NCBI GenBank assembly: GCA_964019335.1
Contig: OZ025681.1
Location: 372,001-436,000 of the forward strand
Length of the DNA stretch: 64,000 nucleotides
From: Diplonema japonicum
Taxonomy: Eukaryota; Euglenozoa; Diplonemea; Diplonemida; Diplonemidae
Direction of reading: 5' to 3'
Part shown: piece by piece, positions 30,085 to 40,100 of the stretch
Layout of the letters: every line of letters starts with the position of its first letter
Position numbering within the stretch: position 1 is the stretch's first letter
Program-made: the position numbers and the translations under genes
Notes under the pieces: generated by a model
What the model was told of the DNA's origin: nothing
The model's input: only the letters and a program-made list of their open reading frames with translations
The model's database searches: none

Positions 30085-31854
30085 CTACTCCGTTTTGTGG
30101 TAGTATTTCATCTCAATTGTGTTAGAAATCTCATCAGGGTTGGCGCCTTCCAAAGGAGGGGCGCTCCACACCGCTCCGGTCTTCCTTACTTCCCAGAACC
30201 CGATAAAGATGGTCATGACAGCAGAGTAAATCAGTTTCATGAAAATGAGCACGATGATGAAACCCTCTATGAGCCCGACAACGAACCACGTCCAGTTGAA
30301 GTTCGAGATGAGGAAGCAGAGTCCTCCGCAGCTCAGCGCACCAAGTACGGCGAAACACAGGAAAATCCTGTCGATCAGTGCGTCGTTGATGATGGCGTCC
30401 CACCCTGTCCCGTTCTTAATAAGCTTCCAGGTATCCTTGGCAGCCCCAACATACGACTTCCCAAACATGGCCACTTGAACATACGCGTAGTCATTGAAGT
30501 ATTGAAGAAGGTTGGTAATACAATCAATGATACATAACACCATACACCTCAGGATAGGGTGCGCGTCCTCAGTTACCATGTCGCACAGCATTCTGATCGT
30601 CTGCAAGATTGCGACGATGAACGACCCGAAACAAATTGGTCCCAAAGACCATGTGGTTGCCCTTTTGAACGCATCTGGTGTTGGGTTCGCAGGACGCTCA
30701 ATGAAGTAAGGAGGTGTTGCAGGGCCTCCCAACGAGAAGAACCAATCAGCAGTCACACCCGCTGTTGTGACGTGACCGATATTCTTGAACACTTCCACGC
30801 CCCAGTAGAATACCACAACGGACAATATAAATAGCCCACCGATAACTATCGGTTCGTCCTTGCTTCCCACGCTTGCCGACCAGCACACGATGAAGAAGAT
30901 CTGTGCGAATAACATCCCGAAGGCCACCGCGAGGAGACCGTTGTATTTCCAGACGACAGTGGCAGCGCATTTCAAGCACTCTGCTGCGAAAGGAATCCTG
31001 TCCCTCGCGAGGTACAAGAACAACGCCAGAACCGCCGCGATAAGCCCGCAGATGACCCCAGGGAAGATTGCTTTCATGGCAATCAGCACGATGCAAAAGA
31101 TAACGTACAGCGCGATGGCTCCGATGTTGCAACCCCAGATGGTCTGCACGGGCACAGTCATGCACAGGTACACAGCACCAACAGAGAATAAAAACGAGTA
31201 CGCAGCCCCGACAAAAACGAATTTTATCCCGTCGGCTGCAAAGTCCCACGACCTCTTGCATGTTGTTGACTCTAGTGTTACTGCTGAGTACGAGCTCCAC
31301 AAGTTCCCAGCCTTGTAGCACATGGGAAGGGTGTCGGACGTTGGGATTTTTAAGGTCCCGCTGTTGTCTTTTAGCGATTTAAAGCTGGTGATAGCGTCCG
31401 TGCATGCGTCCTTTGTGCTGAATGAGGTAGAAATGTAGAGGTTATCATCGTCACATGAAACGGCCTGCCACTTGGGGCCCTGTTGCCTGCAGTCACCGTC
31501 AGAGTCTGTGTCAATGGCTATGATGTCGGCAAGGTTCTTGTCGCAGTTGCTTTCCACCCTGTTCACCCATTTGGTGGTGCCCTTTGGTACCAAGTATACA
31601 TCGCCCGTCGCTAGTTTGAAGCATCCCATTCCTGCTACGAGCATGGTGCACATGATCCACAGCAGTGCGCACCATGCGTCCCTGTAGTTCCCCACGTCCG
31701 CCCACTTCCCGCACGGGTTGGGGTACGCATCCACTGCTGACCCTCCGGTGCTGGCCTGCATGATGTTCTGACCGTCATCGACGACCATCCCTTCCGCTGG
31801 AATCCCTTCCGCTGGAGGGGAGCTGTTCACTGTGTTGTACTCGCCATTACCCAT
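30085..31854 (-). CDS. Choline transporter-like protein (SLC44/CTL family)
   Basis: Predicted 589 residues with about ten membrane segments. The first is near residues 60-80 (WCALLWIMCTMLVAGMGCF), followed by a large polar loop with several Cys (about 90-220), then a dense block of helices. The family hallmark is the stretch LQYFNDYAYVQVAMFGKSYV..AAKDTWKLI, matching the CTL core (LQxxNxxAYxxxAxxGxxF). CTL proteins move choline or ethanolamine-type organic cations across plasma or organelle membranes. The N-terminus MGNGEYN could be myristoylated. Single exon. The leader before the ATG is A-rich (AAAAAAAAGAAA). Family call firm; substrate inferred from the family. Confidence 0.85.
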   Translation of the reverse strand: MGNGEYNTVNSSPPAEGIPAEGMVVDDGQNIMQASTGGSAVDAYPNPCGKWADVGNYRDAWCALLWIMCTMLVAGMGCFKLATGDVYLVPKGTTKWVNRVESNCDKNLADIIAIDTDSDGDCRQQGPKWQAVSCDDDNLYISTSFSTKDACTDAITSFKSLKDNSGTLKIPTSDTLPMCYKAGNLWSSYSAVTLESTTCKRSWDFAADGIKFVFVGAAYSFLFSVGAVYLCMTVPVQTIWGCNIGAIALYVIFCIVLIAMKAIFPGVICGLIAAVLALFLYLARDRIPFAAECLKCAATVVWKYNGLLAVAFGMLFAQIFFIVCWSASVGSKDEPIVIGGLFILSVVVFYWGVEVFKNIGHVTTAGVTADWFFSLGGPATPPYFIERPANPTPDAFKRATTWSLGPICFGSFIVAILQTIRMLCDMVTEDAHPILRCMVLCIIDCITNLLQYFNDYAYVQVAMFGKSYVGAAKDTWKLIKNGTGWDAIINDALIDRIFLCFAVLGALSCGGLCFLISNFNWTWFVVGLIEGFIIVLIFMKLIYSAVMTIFIGFWEVRKTGAVWSAPPLEGANPDEISNTIEMKYYHKTE

Positions 31855-32348
31855 TTTCTTTTTTTTATTTAAATTTATTTGTTGTGTGGAATTATAAGAG
31901 GAAAAGAAAAAAAAAGTGTGCTTTATTTATTTTTATTTTTTTATTTTGACCGCACGGAAACCAAAAGGATAAAAAGAAAAAAAAGAAAGAAGACGAACTA
32001 GGATGGAATATCATGCTAGCAATGACCCCATCATCAAATAATAAAAAGAAAATAAAAAGAAAGAAGAGCTTCTAACCTGTGCGGCCACCTCTCAGATATG
32101 AGCAGTAGGGTGCGGGGCATCTTTTTCTTTGACCGAAGCTAAATGCGACCCATGACACCCTGTTTTTGAAAGGTCTGCCTGTGCCTGGTGTGCCCGCCGT
32201 GTCTCTTGACGCAGTGCAATATAGGCCAAAGGTTTTGCGAAGAATAAGAGGACACTGTTCCCTCCCCCCTCCTTGCCTGAAAGGCTAGGCTGGCAAAGCA
32301 AAAGAGAGGGGAGGAGGAGGGGAACAAAAGAACAATAAAAGGGACACA
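31855..32348. other. Short spacer between USP and SLC44 genes
   Basis: T-rich near 31860-31950, mixed sequence 32080-32348. A minus-strand frame at 32092-32439 overlaps the USP end in another frame and has no recognisable domain. Confidence 0.4.
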
Positions 32349-34466
32349 TCAGGCGCGGGAGTAAAGCATCACGTACGGCATAGAACAAGCTTGTGCAAGC
32401 GAGCTTTGCGTGACATGGTTGTCGTCGCACTTGAACCACGTGTGGTTGACACGCACGTACGCGATGTAGTGACCGTACCCCACCTCTCCTTTGTGCTCGA
32501 TGACAGCAGTGAGGTGATAGGTGAAGGGGTCGGACGTAGGGGGCTTGGGAGAGCCGGTCTCAAGAAGATTTGAGATGGCCCTTTCAAGGTTCCACTTCGA
32601 TGTTTCTAAAATTGAATAGAGGCTAGACGCATCTTGTGCCGGGAACATGTCCTGTATGTCGGAGAACTGCTCTGCGTACTCAGCAGGCACTTCAGGGACA
32701 GGTGGGTGTACAGGGTCAGCGTCAGGGTGCATATGCCTTTTTAGACTTATTGTTTCTTGAACAGTGACCTGTCTTGTATCTTTCACGTACGCTACCCTGC
32801 GGGGGCAGAACGCGAACCGTTTCAAGTGGAGTACAACGGCAGACGGCAGCGATTTGATGCTGTACTGCTTGAAAGCCGTAGTGAAGATCTTGTCGGGCAC
32901 CCTCTCAACAGGTTCGGGAGCCGGTGGTGAGTTGGACGGTGATGGTAGCGACGCCACTGGTGTGTCGTCAGCTTCGTCTTCCTCTTCTTCCTCTTCTTCT
33001 TCCTCCTCGTTGTCTTCCTCTTCTTCCTCTTCCACTTCCTCCTCGCCGTTTTTAAGCAGTTCTTGTATCTCCACCGAGCCTCCCCGCTCTCTCGTGGCGT
33101 TGATGGCCTGAGCACGTTCCTCAGCTATTCTCTTTTGATAGGCTTCAAACTGTGCTTTATTACATGTTGAGCAGGGGTACTTACAGTCGGTCAAGGGCTC
33201 TGGTGAGAAGAAGGCGTCGAGGGACTCATCAACAGACCTGGTGATGGACAGGGAGAAGTCATAGAATGGTTCCTCCACTGTGGAGGATTGCTCGCAGTCA
33301 CCGCAGCATAGCGTTGAGTTGAGCTTTCCACCATAAGCCACTTGGAATGGGTTGGCGGCAGTGGCTCCACTCGCAGCGTGTTCGAGCTCAATGGTGTCGG
33401 TGAGGAAGCGGAGGTACTCTTGCGCGTCGTGCTGGTAATACCCTCTGAATTGTGGACCTGCTTTCTGAATCTCTGTGAGGACACCTCTTAGCAAGCTGCT
33501 GACTTGGTCTTTCCCAGAGTGAACCTTCACAAGAAGCGCGGACACGGCAGCGGTGACGGGACCTTTGCGCCCTTCGCTTTTTTTCTGCAGTGCGTCGTGC
33601 AGTCCTGGTGTCCACGATATCAGCTGCATCACCGAATTCATGAAGCATGTGTTCCCGAAGTTCGTCAGACCTTTGAGACCGGCAGCTGAGGCGGAGGGGT
33701 CGAGGAATGTTCCGCCGCCACCGCCGCCGTTACCGTTGTGCTGCTTGTGTTGTTTCTTGCGACCCTGAACAGCTACGAAACGATTGTTCTTGTTGTTCTT
33801 GTTTCGTTGTCGTTTAGGGTTCTGCATTGTGAACTCGGGAAGGGCTTCATCACCCATGGCGTGCACGTCCAAGAGCTGGGTGCAGCAGGCTCGGTATTCC
33901 CGTGCGAACTCTTCGTCTTCGTCTATAAGGTAGCCTTCAAAGTTGACATTTCTCCCCCTTACACATTCGCAGGACTCGACTTCGTTTAGAGGGAACAGCG
34001 GGTTGCGGACATCTAATTGGCACGAAAAGCACTTTGCAGGGAAGTGGTCATGCGTAGCATCTGCTAGCTGCAGGTACACGCTGTGTATATTTCGTTTCTT
34101 GTGTTTTTCAAAGTGCTCGTATGCATGCTTCGCTTTGCAGCCTGTGTAGCCGCATGAGAGGCAGCCCAGAATGTCCTCTGTGTTGAAAGATGGTTGATGC
34201 ATAGTTGACTTGCCCTTCTTTGCTTTTCCGTTGGCCTTTGCGGTGTCCATTGCGCACCCTTCACACCAGGCTGTTACGGCGTTCGTTTGAAGATTGGTTT
34301 GGAGTGTGGTCATATTCAGGTTCATCACACAAGGGCACAGCCCGATCCCGTCGTCGTCACCGGCTTCGTCTCCCGATTCTGGGAGAAGCCCTTTTTTCTT
34401 CAGAATTTGTCGCTCCCTCTTCTGGCGTTTCTTTTCCGCTTTTGTTTGTTTTTTTTCCTTCGTCAT
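32349..34466 (-). CDS. Ubiquitin-specific protease with UBP zinc finger and UBA/CUE-like domain
   Basis: Predicted 705 residues. Lys-rich N-terminus, then a Cys/His-rich UBP-type zinc finger (about 42-165: CPCVMNL, CLSCGYTGC, HAYEHFEKHKKRNIHSV, CFSCQLD). The USP Cys box is GLTNFGNTCFMNSVMQL with catalytic Cys274. HDAQEYLRFLTDTIELEH and CKYPCSTC (finger) follow. An acidic insert (EEEVEEEEEEDNEEEEEE, about 470-500) and a UBA/CUE-like segment (FSDIQDMFPAQDASSLYSIL) come next, then the His box GHYIAYVRVNHTWFKCDD. It closes with PYVMLYSRA. The architecture (ZnF-UBP, then split catalytic domain) is that of USP16/USP45-type deubiquitinases. Start chosen at 34466, where the Lys-rich but ordered N-terminus begins; an AG (CAACACAG) lies 46 nt upstream. 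Confidence 0.85.
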   Translation of the reverse strand: MTKEKKQTKAEKKRQKRERQILKKKGLLPESGDEAGDDDGIGLCPCVMNLNMTTLQTNLQTNAVTAWCEGCAMDTAKANGKAKKGKSTMHQPSFNTEDILGCLSCGYTGCKAKHAYEHFEKHKKRNIHSVYLQLADATHDHFPAKCFSCQLDVRNPLFPLNEVESCECVRGRNVNFEGYLIDEDEEFAREYRACCTQLLDVHAMGDEALPEFTMQNPKRQRNKNNKNNRFVAVQGRKKQHKQHNGNGGGGGGTFLDPSASAAGLKGLTNFGNTCFMNSVMQLISWTPGLHDALQKKSEGRKGPVTAAVSALLVKVHSGKDQVSSLLRGVLTEIQKAGPQFRGYYQHDAQEYLRFLTDTIELEHAASGATAANPFQVAYGGKLNSTLCCGDCEQSSTVEEPFYDFSLSITRSVDESLDAFFSPEPLTDCKYPCSTCNKAQFEAYQKRIAEERAQAINATRERGGSVEIQELLKNGEEEVEEEEEEDNEEEEEEEEEEDEADDTPVASLPSPSNSPPAPEPVERVPDKIFTTAFKQYSIKSLPSAVVLHLKRFAFCPRRVAYVKDTRQVTVQETISLKRHMHPDADPVHPPVPEVPAEYAEQFSDIQDMFPAQDASSLYSILETSKWNLERAISNLLETGSPKPPTSDPFTYHLTAVIEHKGEVGYGHYIAYVRVNHTWFKCDDNHVTQSSLAQACSMPYVMLYSRA

Positions 34467-34695
34467 CTTTTTCAAAGAAAGTTTAGTTTCACCCCCCCTC
34501 CCCTCTTTTTTCCTGTGTTGAAGGATGCAGTACTTCACTCCAGTTGTGCTGGCCCGACTGAGGACGAAGTTTCTTCCGAAACACAAAAGACGTAAATACG
34601 GACAAAGAGGAATTTAAAGAAAGTAAAAAAGAAGAGAAGGCAGAGGACCGCTACATGCACCGCCGAGCCCCCATTTTTTTAAAATATCTTTTTAA
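34467..34695. other. Leader and spacer of USP gene
   Basis: Purine-rich minus-strand leader. No other feature recognised. Confidence 0.4.
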
Positions 34696-35862
34696 ATATC
34701 CCCTAAACGCCCGCGCGGACGTTTTTGTCCTTATTTCAAAATTTGCTTTTTCGCTAAGTACTTTTTTTTGAACACGGTCCCTGGACTTCAAAATATGGCA
34801 TTATTGTTGCGCGGTTTATTTTGTCTTGGAACTACATTTTGCGTTAAAAGTTTTGTTTTAATTGAAACTGGCAGGGTTGGCTTAAAATGAAATCAGATGG
34901 TCAAAATAGCAGCGAAAACGTGAGTCTCCCCGACTAGTCAGATAAAGAAGAAAAAGACGATGAGGCGGTCAAAGAGGGGCCGGAAACGATGCTTGGGTGG
35001 GAGAAATACTTCCAAAGGCCCGAAACATATCATTTCCGTGAAAAGGTGGGCTTAGGACACCTCTAGGTGAAGCGACCAATGAGGAGGGTGTTTTTAATCT
35101 TTTTTTTTTACAACAAATTCTAATTTAACCATCCCGGCTTTTGAGAAAATGAGGAAACCGATTCGTTGACATACAGCGCTACCTCACCTTTGACAACCTG
35201 GAAACATCAGTAAGGCCTGAAGCCCATGCCCCAAAAACCGATAGCACACACCCCCGACAACACCGTCACCGACCCCCAAGCGCAAACACGCTAGCAATGA
35301 GGATTCCCTCACTCAGAAATACCCAAAACGTCTCGATTTGACCCTAAATCACACCTCCGAGACCATGATGAACGGAACGAAGGTGAGGAGGGTGCTCTGT
35401 GCTGTTCCTGGGTGCGGGAAGAAGGTGCAAACGTGGTGCCCCTGTTGCAAAACCCCCTTATGCAAAACGTGTTTTTTACCCTTGCATGCTACCCCAGCTG
35501 GAAAAAAAACAAGTTGCTTTTTTCATCCCACAGCCCCAAAAAGTCTCCAGACCGACCTCAATCCTAGAATTCAGGGCACCAAATAGGGCTGAATGCTGCC
35601 CTTTTTAGCCCAGCCATAACTCCACGGACCCCCCACGACAAGACCCCCCAAGATCGGACATAAAAAGTACCCCCTCAACCCCCCTCTTACACACATAGTT
35701 AAGTGTTCTCATCTGAATCTGGCACCCGGAATTGAAAATTTTAGTACCGTTTACCCTTTCCTTGCACCTTCCTATGGTTGCATGCTGCCCTTTTTTGAGT
35801 ATTCAAAGCAACAACGAAAATGGGGGGGTACCGTAGATAGGCTCCGGGCGTTTAGGGGATAT
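34696..35862 (+). mobile_element. Probable internally deleted piggyBac-like DNA transposon
   Basis: An 18-bp inverted repeat bounds the region: ATATCCCCTAAACGCCCG at 34696-34713 and its exact complement at 35845-35862. TTAA abuts the left end (34692-34695), but the right flank reads AAAT, so a TTAA duplication is not intact. The only coding remnant is on the plus strand (35338-35586). Its orientation is opposite to all host genes. Confidence 0.5.
35338..35586 (+). pseudogene. C-terminal zinc-finger remnant of a piggyBac-like transposase
   Basis: Open frame of 82 codons. The informative part is VRRVLCAVPGCGKKVQTWCP and CCKTPLCKTCFLPLHATP. The C-x4-C, C-x2-C, LC-x2-CF..LH spacing resembles the cross-brace Cys-rich domain that ends piggyBac transposases (LCxxxCFxxYH). 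The DDD catalytic core is not visible upstream, so only the tail survives. Alternative: a small host zinc-finger protein; the inverted repeats around it favour the transposon view. Confidence 0.45.
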
Positions 35863-36747
35863 AAATGTACTTTCGTAAAAATATGGGGGAAAGAGAAACC
35901 TGCCAACAGCAGATGGACAGAGACCTGATATTGAGCAGGCAAGTGTTAAGAATTGGGTTTTCATAGGCCATGTTAGGTTGTACCCAGGGGTCACAAGTGC
36001 CACTTTTATGCATCTGTATTTCAAGCTTAAAATTGCGTTTTAAACACTATTGGACCTCTGTTTTCGCTTCCCGGGGCCAACCGGTTGCCTGCCACCCTCA
36101 TGGTTGCATGTTGCGAATTCTGTTTGACTTTTACCTTCGCAAAAGAAGCAAGTTTTGTAACTCGTATTTAGAATCTCTTATAAGATTTGAAAACACAGTG
36201 CAACATGCGTAGGATCTGTAGGGCTTTGTTCGAACCGTCTCAACAACACATGATATTCTTTTTACCGGGGTTTCGTTTTTTTTTTTTTAATCCCCTCTTC
36301 TTTCTTATTCTTTCTTTCTTTTTTTAAAATGATGAAAAACAGAAAACACTTTTTGTAGCATAGGTACAAAGAAGAGAAAATGTGCACTTTTTTTTCTCTT
36401 TTTCTAAGCAAAAGGAAAAAAAAAAAAATGTCTTTGAAGGGAACCTGCGGTATAAAAAAGAGCAAAATACACATTTTGATCTCGCAACCTTTCGAAGAGT
36501 TCGCAAGAATAATGCCAATTCTCTTGAATGGTACAACTTTAGATTTCGCAACCCCACCCCGTACACAGGTGTACATAAATAAAATAAAATAAAAGAACGA
36601 GCAACCTTGGATACACAAATAAGGTCAGAACTGGAGAAAAGGAATCAACAGGGCACTCGATCTAATCTTTTTTTTTTTTTTTTTTGTAAATGTTTAAAAA
36701 AAAGAAAAAAGAGGAACAGAAAGAAGGTTGATATGGCGAATAAACAA
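35863..36747. other. Spacer, no gene; H3 fragment
   Basis: Mixed sequence with a short H3-like fragment at 36428-36452 (TGTCTTTGAAGGGAACCTGC). No conserved coding seen. Confidence 0.4.
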
Positions 36748-36925
36748 AAACAAAAACAAAAACAAAAACAAAAACAAAAACAAAAACAAAAACAAAAACA
36801 AAAACAAAAACAAAAACAAAAACAAAAACAAAAACAAAAACAAAAACAAAAACAAAAACAAAAACAAAAACAAAAACAAAAACAAAAACAAAAACAAAAA
36901 CAAAAACAAAAACAAAAACAAAAAC
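36748..36925. repeat. (AAAAAC)n microsatellite
   Basis: About 29 tandem AAAAAC units, the complement of the 7457-7576 hexamer array. It lies downstream of the giant surface-protein gene. Confidence 0.95.
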
Positions 36926-37163
36926 GCCTGCTACCCATAGTCACAGCCCGTCGCCACCCTTAATGGCTAGATTTCGCTTCGTAAAATAATTTCACCACTG
37001 AATTCCTCTCTTCGTCTATTGCCAACGGTGCGCAGGCGTATGACTATTTCTCGGGAAACGAAAAAAAAAGAAAAAGAAGGCGAGAAAAACAAAAAACAAA
37101 AACAATATGATAAATGGAGCGACGAACACTGAAAGAAAGGGGAAAAGAAAGGAATGTTGTGAC

Positions 37164-40100
37164 CTACAAGGCCACCTCAAGATCAGTATCCAAAGCCAGT
37201 CCAACTTCGTCATCCAGCACCATGTCCTCCATTGCCTCACCATCGCCGTTCTAGTGGGTGGTGGGGTTACGAGTTAGAACATACCAATAATTCAATCTGC
37301 TTGCTGAACTCAAGAGGGACAGGCTTCCTGTTTCGCCAGGCCACTGCTCCCAGGCCCACGCACAGTACCAATACACCACCAAGCACACCGAGTATGATAG
37401 GTAGAATGCTCGTACTCCCACTGCTTTCTTCAGGCACACCTAATTCGTCCCCCTCTGGAGTAGTATCGTTGCCCCCCCCAGGGGCAATAGGAGCAGGTGC
37501 CATCGTTATTGGTTCCGCAGTTGTCCCTGGCACAAGGGTTACAGGCGCAGGTGTCTCAGGAGCTTGAGTATCGGGCCCCACGCTGGGCTCTGATGTTGCA
37601 CCCGGTACAAGCGTTGGGGGAAGTGTTCCAGGAGAAAGAGTCGTGGTGGGTGCACCTGTCGCAGTCAAAGGCGCCGATGATACTGGTGGGGAATAAGTAG
37701 TACCCGGAACAAGAGTGGAAGGACTAACAGTTGGAGGCGCCGATGTAACAGGCGCAGAGGTGTCGGGTACTTGTGTCATAGGTGGGATTGTGGGAGGAGA
37801 AGAAGTGGTACCCGGAACAAGAGTTACAGGAACATCGGTCGGAGGAGACAATGTAACAGGTGCAGAGGTATCCGGTATTTGCGTCATAGGTGGGATTGTG
37901 GGAGGAGAATAAGTAGTACCCGGAACAAGAGTTGAAGGACTAACAGTCAGGGGGGACGATGTAACAGGTGCAGAGGTATCCGGTGTTTGCGTCACAGGCG
38001 AGATTGTTGGGGGAGAAGTGGTACCCGGAACAAGAGTTGTAGGACTAGCAGTCGGGGGGGATGATGTTACAGGCGCGGAGGTGTCGGGTGCTTGCGTCAC
38101 AGGTGGGATTGTGGGGGGAGAAGAAGTGGTACCTGGAACAAGGGTCGCTGGACTAGCAGTCGGGGGTGACGATGTAACAGGTGCAGAAGTATAGGGCGTC
38201 TGAGTCGCAGATGGAGAAGAAGTTCTTGGAACAAGGGTTACAGGACTAGCAGTCAGGGGGGACGATGTAACAGGTGCAGAGGTATCGGGTGCTTGCGATA
38301 AAAATGTCTCGGGGCTTACAGTTGCAGGTGCAGAGGTGTCGGGTACTTGTGTCATAGGTGGGATTGTGGGAGGAGAAGAAGTAGTACCCGGAACAAGTGT
38401 TACAGGAACATCAGTCGGAGGAGACAATGTAACAGGTGCAGAGGTATCCGGTGCTTGCGTCACAGGTGGAAGTGTGGGGGGAGAAGAAGTGGTCCCCGGA
38501 ACAAGAGTTGAAGGACTACCAGTCAGGGGGGACGATGTAACAGGTGCAGAGGTTTCTGGTGCTTGCGTCACAGGTGGAAGTGTGGGGGGAGAAGAAGTGG
38601 TAACCGGAACAAGGGTTACAGGACTAGCAGTCGGAGGAGACGATGTTACAGGAGCAGAGGTGTAGGGTACCTGTGTCACAGGTGGGATTGTAGGAGAAGA
38701 AGTGGTACCTGGTACAAGGGTGATAGGACTAGGTGCCATCGTAGGGGCTAGGGTTGTAGGAGTCATTGTTGGGGTAAGGGTTGTAGGAAACAGGGTCTTT
38801 GGAGTCATGGTTGGTACCGCTGTTGTCGGAGCTGTAGGGGCCAGGGTAGCAGGAGTCATGGTAGGTGCCGCTGTTGTCGGAGGAGTCAAGGTAAAGGGTA
38901 CTGCCGTCGGAGACGAGGGCACCGCTGTCGGAGGAGTCAAGGGCGCTGCCGTCACGGGCACTGCCGTCGGAGACGAGGGCGCTGCTGTCACGGGCACTGC
39001 CGTCGGAGTCGAGGGCACTGCTGTCACGGGCACTGCCGTCGGAGTCGAGGGCGCTGCTGTCGGAGGAGTCGAGGGCGCTGCCGTCACGGGTACTGCCGTC
39101 GGAGACGAGGGCGCTGCTGTCGGAGGAGTCAAGGTAAAGGGTACTACAGTGGGAGACGAGGGCACTGCTGTCACGGGCACTGCCGTCGGAGTAGAGGGCA
39201 CTGCTGTCGGAGGAGTCGAGGGCGCTGCCGTCACGGGTACTGCCGTCGGAGACGAGGGCGCTGCTGTCGGAGGAGTCAAGGTAAAGGGTACTACAGTAGG
39301 AGACGAGGGCACTGCTGTCACGGGCACTGCCGTCGGAGTCGAGGGCGCTGCTGTCGGAGGAGTCGAGGGCGCTGCCGTCACGGGCACTGCCGTCGGAGAC
39401 GAGGGCGCTGCTGTCGGAGGAGTCAAGGTAAAGGGTACTGCTGTCGGAGACGAGGGCACTGCTGTCGGAGTCCAGGTTAAGGGTACTGCTGTCGGAGACG
39501 AGGGCACCGATGTCACGGGTACTGCAGTCGGAGACGAGGGTGTTGCTGTCACGGGTACTGCTGTCGGAGACGAGGGCGCTGCTGTCGGAGGAGTAAAGGG
39601 TATTGCAGTTGGAGACGAGGGCACCGCTGTCACGGGCACTGCAGTCGGAGGAGTCCAGGTAAAGGGTACTGCAGTCGGAAACGAGGGCACTGCTGTCGGA
39701 GGAGTCCAGGTTAAGGGTACTGCCGTCGGAGACGATGGTACTGCTGTCGGGGGAGTCAAGGTAAAGGGTACTGCTGTCGGAGGAGTCCAGGTAAAGGGTA
39801 CTGCCGTCGGAGACGATGGCACCGCTGTCAGAGGAGTCACGGGCACTGCCGTCGGAGACGAGGGCACCGCTGTCGGAGGAGTCAAGGGCACTGCTGTCAC
39901 GGGCACTGCAGTCGGAGGAGTCCAGGTAAAGGGTACTGCCGTCGGAAACGAGGGCACTGCTGTCGGAGGAGTCCAGGTTAAGGGTACTGCCGTCGGAGAC
40001 GATGGTACTGCTGTCGGGGGAGTCAAGGTAAAGGGTACTGCTGTCGGAGGAGTCAAGGGCACTGCTGTCGGAGGAGTCCAGGTAAAGGGTACTGCCGTCG

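Noticed and set aside
36607-36963. Lys-Gln/Lys-Asn repeat proteins
   Set aside because: Translations of the (AAAAAC)n microsatellite.
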